Origin: Linnemannia schmuckeri
Lineage: Eukaryota; Mortierellomycota; Mortierellomycetes; Mortierellales; Mortierellaceae
Assembly (NCBI GenBank): GCA_029449235.1
Contig: JANATG010000003.1
Coordinates: 434,001 to 498,000 of the forward strand
Reading direction: 5' to 3'
Length of the DNA: 64,000 nucleotides
A model generated the notes under the pieces. The model searched no databases and was not told the DNA's origin. It saw only the letters and a program-made list of their open reading frames with translations. The first letter of the stretch is position 1. Every line of letters starts with the position of its first letter. Positions 60,437 to 64,000 of this stretch are shown in pieces. The position numbers and the translations under genes are program-made.

Positions 60437-63400
60437 ATGAATCCCCCTTCACGACAGGACGAGGCAGATGCATTCTTTGGAGCGATCGAATCACCCGACA
60501 ACAGGGGCAATTCAAGTCTAGTCTTGCCCTTTACTACTTCAACAACAGCTGCCCTCAGTCCATCTGCATCACCGTCTCGTCAACCTCAGGACCAACAGAG
60601 CACTGAGAGAACGTCTACGTTGGACGACCTCTTGCAGCAGCCAACAATAACAACAACGTCGTCATTTTCAGGACCCTCACCATCATCACCACCGCGGGAA
60701 TCCTCGACTTCCCCTCGACCATTATTCGGTGCATCTTCTGTTACAAGGGTTGCTTCACCGCCTATCCTCCGCCAACAGCCTGGGATGAGTCCTGCGATCC
60801 AGAAGGGGCCTGTCTCTTTAGGGCTTGCGCTCGGAGGATCTGGGTTCCGACGGAAACCATTGTTCGAGCCTGAAGATGATGATGATGGAAATTATGCAGG
60901 TGGTGGTGAGCACGATAAGAATCGATCCTCAGCTATTCAGGAATTGACGCGGTCAGGTTTCGACCAGGAGAATGGGGAAGCGGGACAGGACTCACATGGA
61001 CGGAGACGACGACAGAGTGATATTGACAATGGTGGGGATGGTGAGGATGATGAGGAGGAGGATGCGGATTCGGAGACGCCGTTGCAGCCTCATGAACCTA
61101 TCCGAGGACTCGAGTAAGTCGATCGTTGCTTGGGTTGTTGCAAAATGAACACGTTTCAGTATGTTCCTGGGAGAAAAAAAATGTACGAGCTCATGGTGTT
61201 ACGTCAATTTTCTAAACTTCATGTCATTGCTTATTCACTGTGCGAATTAATAGGAGTCGACATGATTTTAACTTTTTCAAGAACAAGGTGCACCCAGAAA
61301 GTAACAGGGCAAGGGCAGGTTCGTTCTTGAGTCGACTCGGCGTTGGAAGCGCTGCCTTAGGGAACAGTCTCGGGATGGGTGGTCTCAACAGCGCCAACAT
61401 CAACAGCAGTGGAGGGATGAACAGCAGCGGAATGGCTCCTTCTCCACGGCTAGGCATGGGTCCGTTTGCTTCGGGAGCTAGGATTGGCCAATCGCGAATG
61501 CCTGGCAAGCTGTTTTTCCCCAGAGCTGTTCCCGGTCAGAAACATCATGGGCCTAATTCGGCTTCCAGCGGTAATACAGGCGGATCTGGTTCTGGAGGCG
61601 GTGGAGGGGTAGTAGGATCTGGAACTGAAGGTCAGGATGATGGAGATAATCGTGATAATGGGTCGGGAGCGTCTTCAAATGACCCAAGTCCAATTTATCC
61701 TGGCGGCATGAACCCGTATCATGATGACGCTGTTGACTGGGTTGTTGAAGGAACCGGCATGCGTGTTGCTTATGACGACTTCACAACCATCGGTACGTTT
61801 CCTGATCAACTGTCGATTGTAAATAACTGTCAAAGATATATAAATATGTAGTAATGTCGCTGGACTAACGCCAAATTGCTTCTCTAGATTGGATTCATGA
61901 TTTTGCGCAGGAGAGACAAAGGACAAGGAAATTGCATCGCCAACCAGGCGTTGCAGGCCAGATTGCAGTTATTTACGATTGGGTTCAGGGTTGGGTTGTC
62001 GTTTTAGCAGTCGGAATCGCAGCTGGTATTGTTGCTGGTGGATCTGACATTGCGTCTCAGTGGCTCGGAGATATCAAGGAGGGCTACTGTGATACAGCCT
62101 TTTATCTTAACCGAAACTTTTGCTGCTGGGGACTCGATGGTAAGCACTTAATCCCATTTTATTTCACCAGTGTGAACACCATTAAAGGAAAGGCAAGCTT
62201 AACATGTTGTTTCAACTTGATTTCATATAGAAACGGACACGTGTACGGAATGGGTTCCATGGAACAGTGCGACGTTTGTAGTCGGTTACATCTTTTACAT
62301 CATGTTTGCGCTCATGTTCGCCACGACTGCCGCCTACCTCGTCAAAACTTTCGCACCTTACGCTGAAGGATCAGGAATACCAGAGGTGAAAACTATTCTG
62401 GGAGGTTTTGTTATTCGTCACTACCTCGGACTGGAGACCTTGGTCATCAAGACTGTTACTTTAGTCCTTTCGACGGCTGCCGGATTATCTCTCGGAAAGG
62501 AAGGACCCCTGCTACACATCTCCTGCTGTATCGGCAACATCTTACCCAGGATATTCCCCAAATTCAAAAAGAATGAGGCCAAAATGCGCGAGATCCTATC
62601 TGCAGCAGCATCAGCAGGTATCTCTGTCGCCTTTGGAGCGCCCATTGGAGGAGTTGTGTTCTCGTTGGAAGAAATGTCGTATTATTTCTCGTCGGATACG
62701 ATGTGGCATTCGTTCTTTTGTGCGATGGCTGCGGCTGTGGCGTTGAAGTTGATGGATCCTTTCAGGACTGAGAAGCTGGTTGTCTTCCAGGTCTCGTATG
62801 ATCGCGATTGGCATGGGTTTGAGATGTTCTTCTATATGCTCCTCGGCATCCTCGGCGTAAGTCTTGACGCATTTACTGTTACTTAGATGTGGTTTTTGTT
62901 TGCATTTGTACCTACGTGCTAACACATTGCGCTTGATGTCGATGTCATAGGGCTTGTGGGGCGCGTTCTTCATTAGGATGAACTTGCGACTGGCTGCGTT
63001 CCGCAAGACGTCGTGGTTGAGGATCTTTCCGATCTATGAGGTCTTTGCTGTTTGTCTCTTGACTGCCGTCGTCGGATATTTGAACATCTTTACTCGGTAA
63101 GTAACAACGATTATTTACAGACAACCCACTTCAATGGTTGATGATGTACCACGCGGGTGTTAACTATTCATTTCTTCCTCGTGTTAACCCACTAGTGTGC
63201 AGTCACCAGAGTTGCTTGCAAATTTGTTCCGTGAGTGTGATGGCGGTGCAGGAAACTACCACGGTCTCTGCGAGTAAGTTATTCATTTTTTATGTGTTGA
63301 TCAGCTGTACTACTGCGCTGATAGTAACCTTGGTTACTGATCTAAAAAAAAAAAATAATAATAATAATTTTGATTCATCAACGTAGTGAGGGAGGTGTAG

Positions 63401-64000
63401 CACTGAGAGTGTTCTCACTTCTGACAGCCAGTGGCATAAAGGGAATCCTCACAATCCTAACCTTTGGCCTAGCGATCCCCGCAGGAATCTTTATGCCCTC
63501 CATGGTCATTGGGGCGTTGTTTGGTCGTGCGCTGGGTATCATTGTTCAAGCATGGCAGACAAACCACCGTGGATTCTGGATGTTTGCGTCGTGCCTTCCT
63601 GATGTTCCCTGTGTCACTCCGGGGTCCTATGCGATGGTGGGCGCGGCGGCGTTTATGGGTGGTGTGACGCGGATGACAGTTTCGCTGGTTATTATTATGT
63701 TTGAGCTGACGGGTGCGCTGACTTACGTCCTGCCCATCATGATCGTCGGTACGTTTCCTTACGTGTTTTTCCTCCTTGTTCTTTACCTTTGTTTGATATA
63801 ACGGTCATTTGAAACTTACCAATATTTGAATTTTGTGCATCGATGTGTGATAGTGATGACGAGCAAGTGGGTGGGAGATGCGTTCGGGAAAGAAGGTATC
63901 TTTGACGGGATCATCCTCCTCTGCGGATACCCTTTCCTGGGCGACAAGGAAGAATACAAGCTCAACACAACCGCCTCTCAAGTCATGACCCCCGTCGAAG
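60437..64000 (+). CDS. ClC-family chloride/proton antiporter, Gef1/ClC-3-5 like (3' end outside window)
   Basis: Intracellular (Golgi/endosome-type) Cl-/H+ exchanger. Exons seen: 60437-61113, 61254-61792, 61888-62139, 62231-62856, 62951-63096, 63196-63273, 63387-63748 and 63854-64000 (continues). About 942 residues are visible. The first 400 or so are Ser/Gly/Pro-rich and acidic, longer than usual. ESRHDFNFFKNK and DWIHDFAQERQR lead into the membrane domain. Selectivity motifs are GSGIPEVKT, GKEGPLLH (with the gating Glu) and GIFMPSMVIG. The second, proton-pathway Glu lies in SLEEMSYYF; its presence favours an exchanger over a channel. The window ends at TASQVMTPVE, the start of the first CBS domain, so the C-terminus is missing only because of the window edge. 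Confidence 0.93.

Noticed and set aside
1..64000. tRNA, rRNA and CRISPR features
   Set aside because: I scanned by eye for B-box-like GGTTCGA motifs, rRNA-like blocks and regularly spaced repeats; none had the surrounding structure needed. A covariance-model search would be decisive.

Overview
This is a eukaryotic, fungal window, most likely from an early-diverging fungus of the Mortierella type (Mortierellomycota). Genes are split by many short GT-AG introns, mostly about 60-130 nt. Coding exons favour C-ending codons. The products are fungal: chitin synthase, exocyst Sec5, Alg2, Not4, Spt6 and a Gef1-like ClC. A NACHT-pentapeptide-WD40 family and an O-GlcNAc transferase fit early-diverging fungi better than Dikarya. 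The assignment comes from protein content alone; no search was run.

Layout. (1) 1.3-10.5 kb: a direct tandem duplication of an NLR-like gene on the minus strand. Copy A (1323-5101) is nearly intact but carries one single-base frame break between its NACHT and pentapeptide/WD40 halves. Copy B (6211-9849) is a heavily decayed pseudogene that has also lost the P-loop lysine. The upstream flanks of the two copies are related too, and one carries a 19-bp palindrome. (2) 10.9-18.5 kb: SEC5 (12 exons) and a GT49 glycosyltransferase (LARGE/B4GAT family), both plus strand. (3) 19.1-25.3 kb: a 2009-residue O-GlcNAc transferase on the minus strand, convergent with GT49. (4) 29.5-37.9 kb: NOP56 (minus) and NOT4 (plus), divergent. 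(5) 39.3-47.7 kb, minus strand: a 129-residue histidine-rich protein, an unrecognised cysteine-containing secreted-type protein, and a class I/II-type chitin synthase. (6) 51.3-54.1 kb: a THEM6-like thioesterase-fold protein convergent with ALG2. (7) 54.7-64 kb: SPT6 and the first part of a ClC chloride/proton antiporter, cut by the window edge.

For SEC5, GT49, OGT, NOP56, NOT4, chitin synthase, the THEM6-like gene, ALG2 and SPT6 I joined exons by GT-AG sites; every model closes in frame with a total length divisible by three, and they agree with family alignments recalled from knowledge. Most genes are housekeeping: secretion (Sec5), glycosylation and wall synthesis (GT49, OGT, Alg2, chitin synthase), rRNA modification (Nop56), mRNA decay/ubiquitylation (Not4), transcription elongation (Spt6) and ion transport (ClC). 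They do not form a single operon-like pathway. The accessory, more novel parts are the NLR pair, the His-rich protein and the secreted-type protein. Long intergenic stretches (25.3-29.5, 39.7-42.0, 47.7-51.3 kb) are rich in A/T homopolymers and CT/GA microsatellites, and I see no convincing genes in them.
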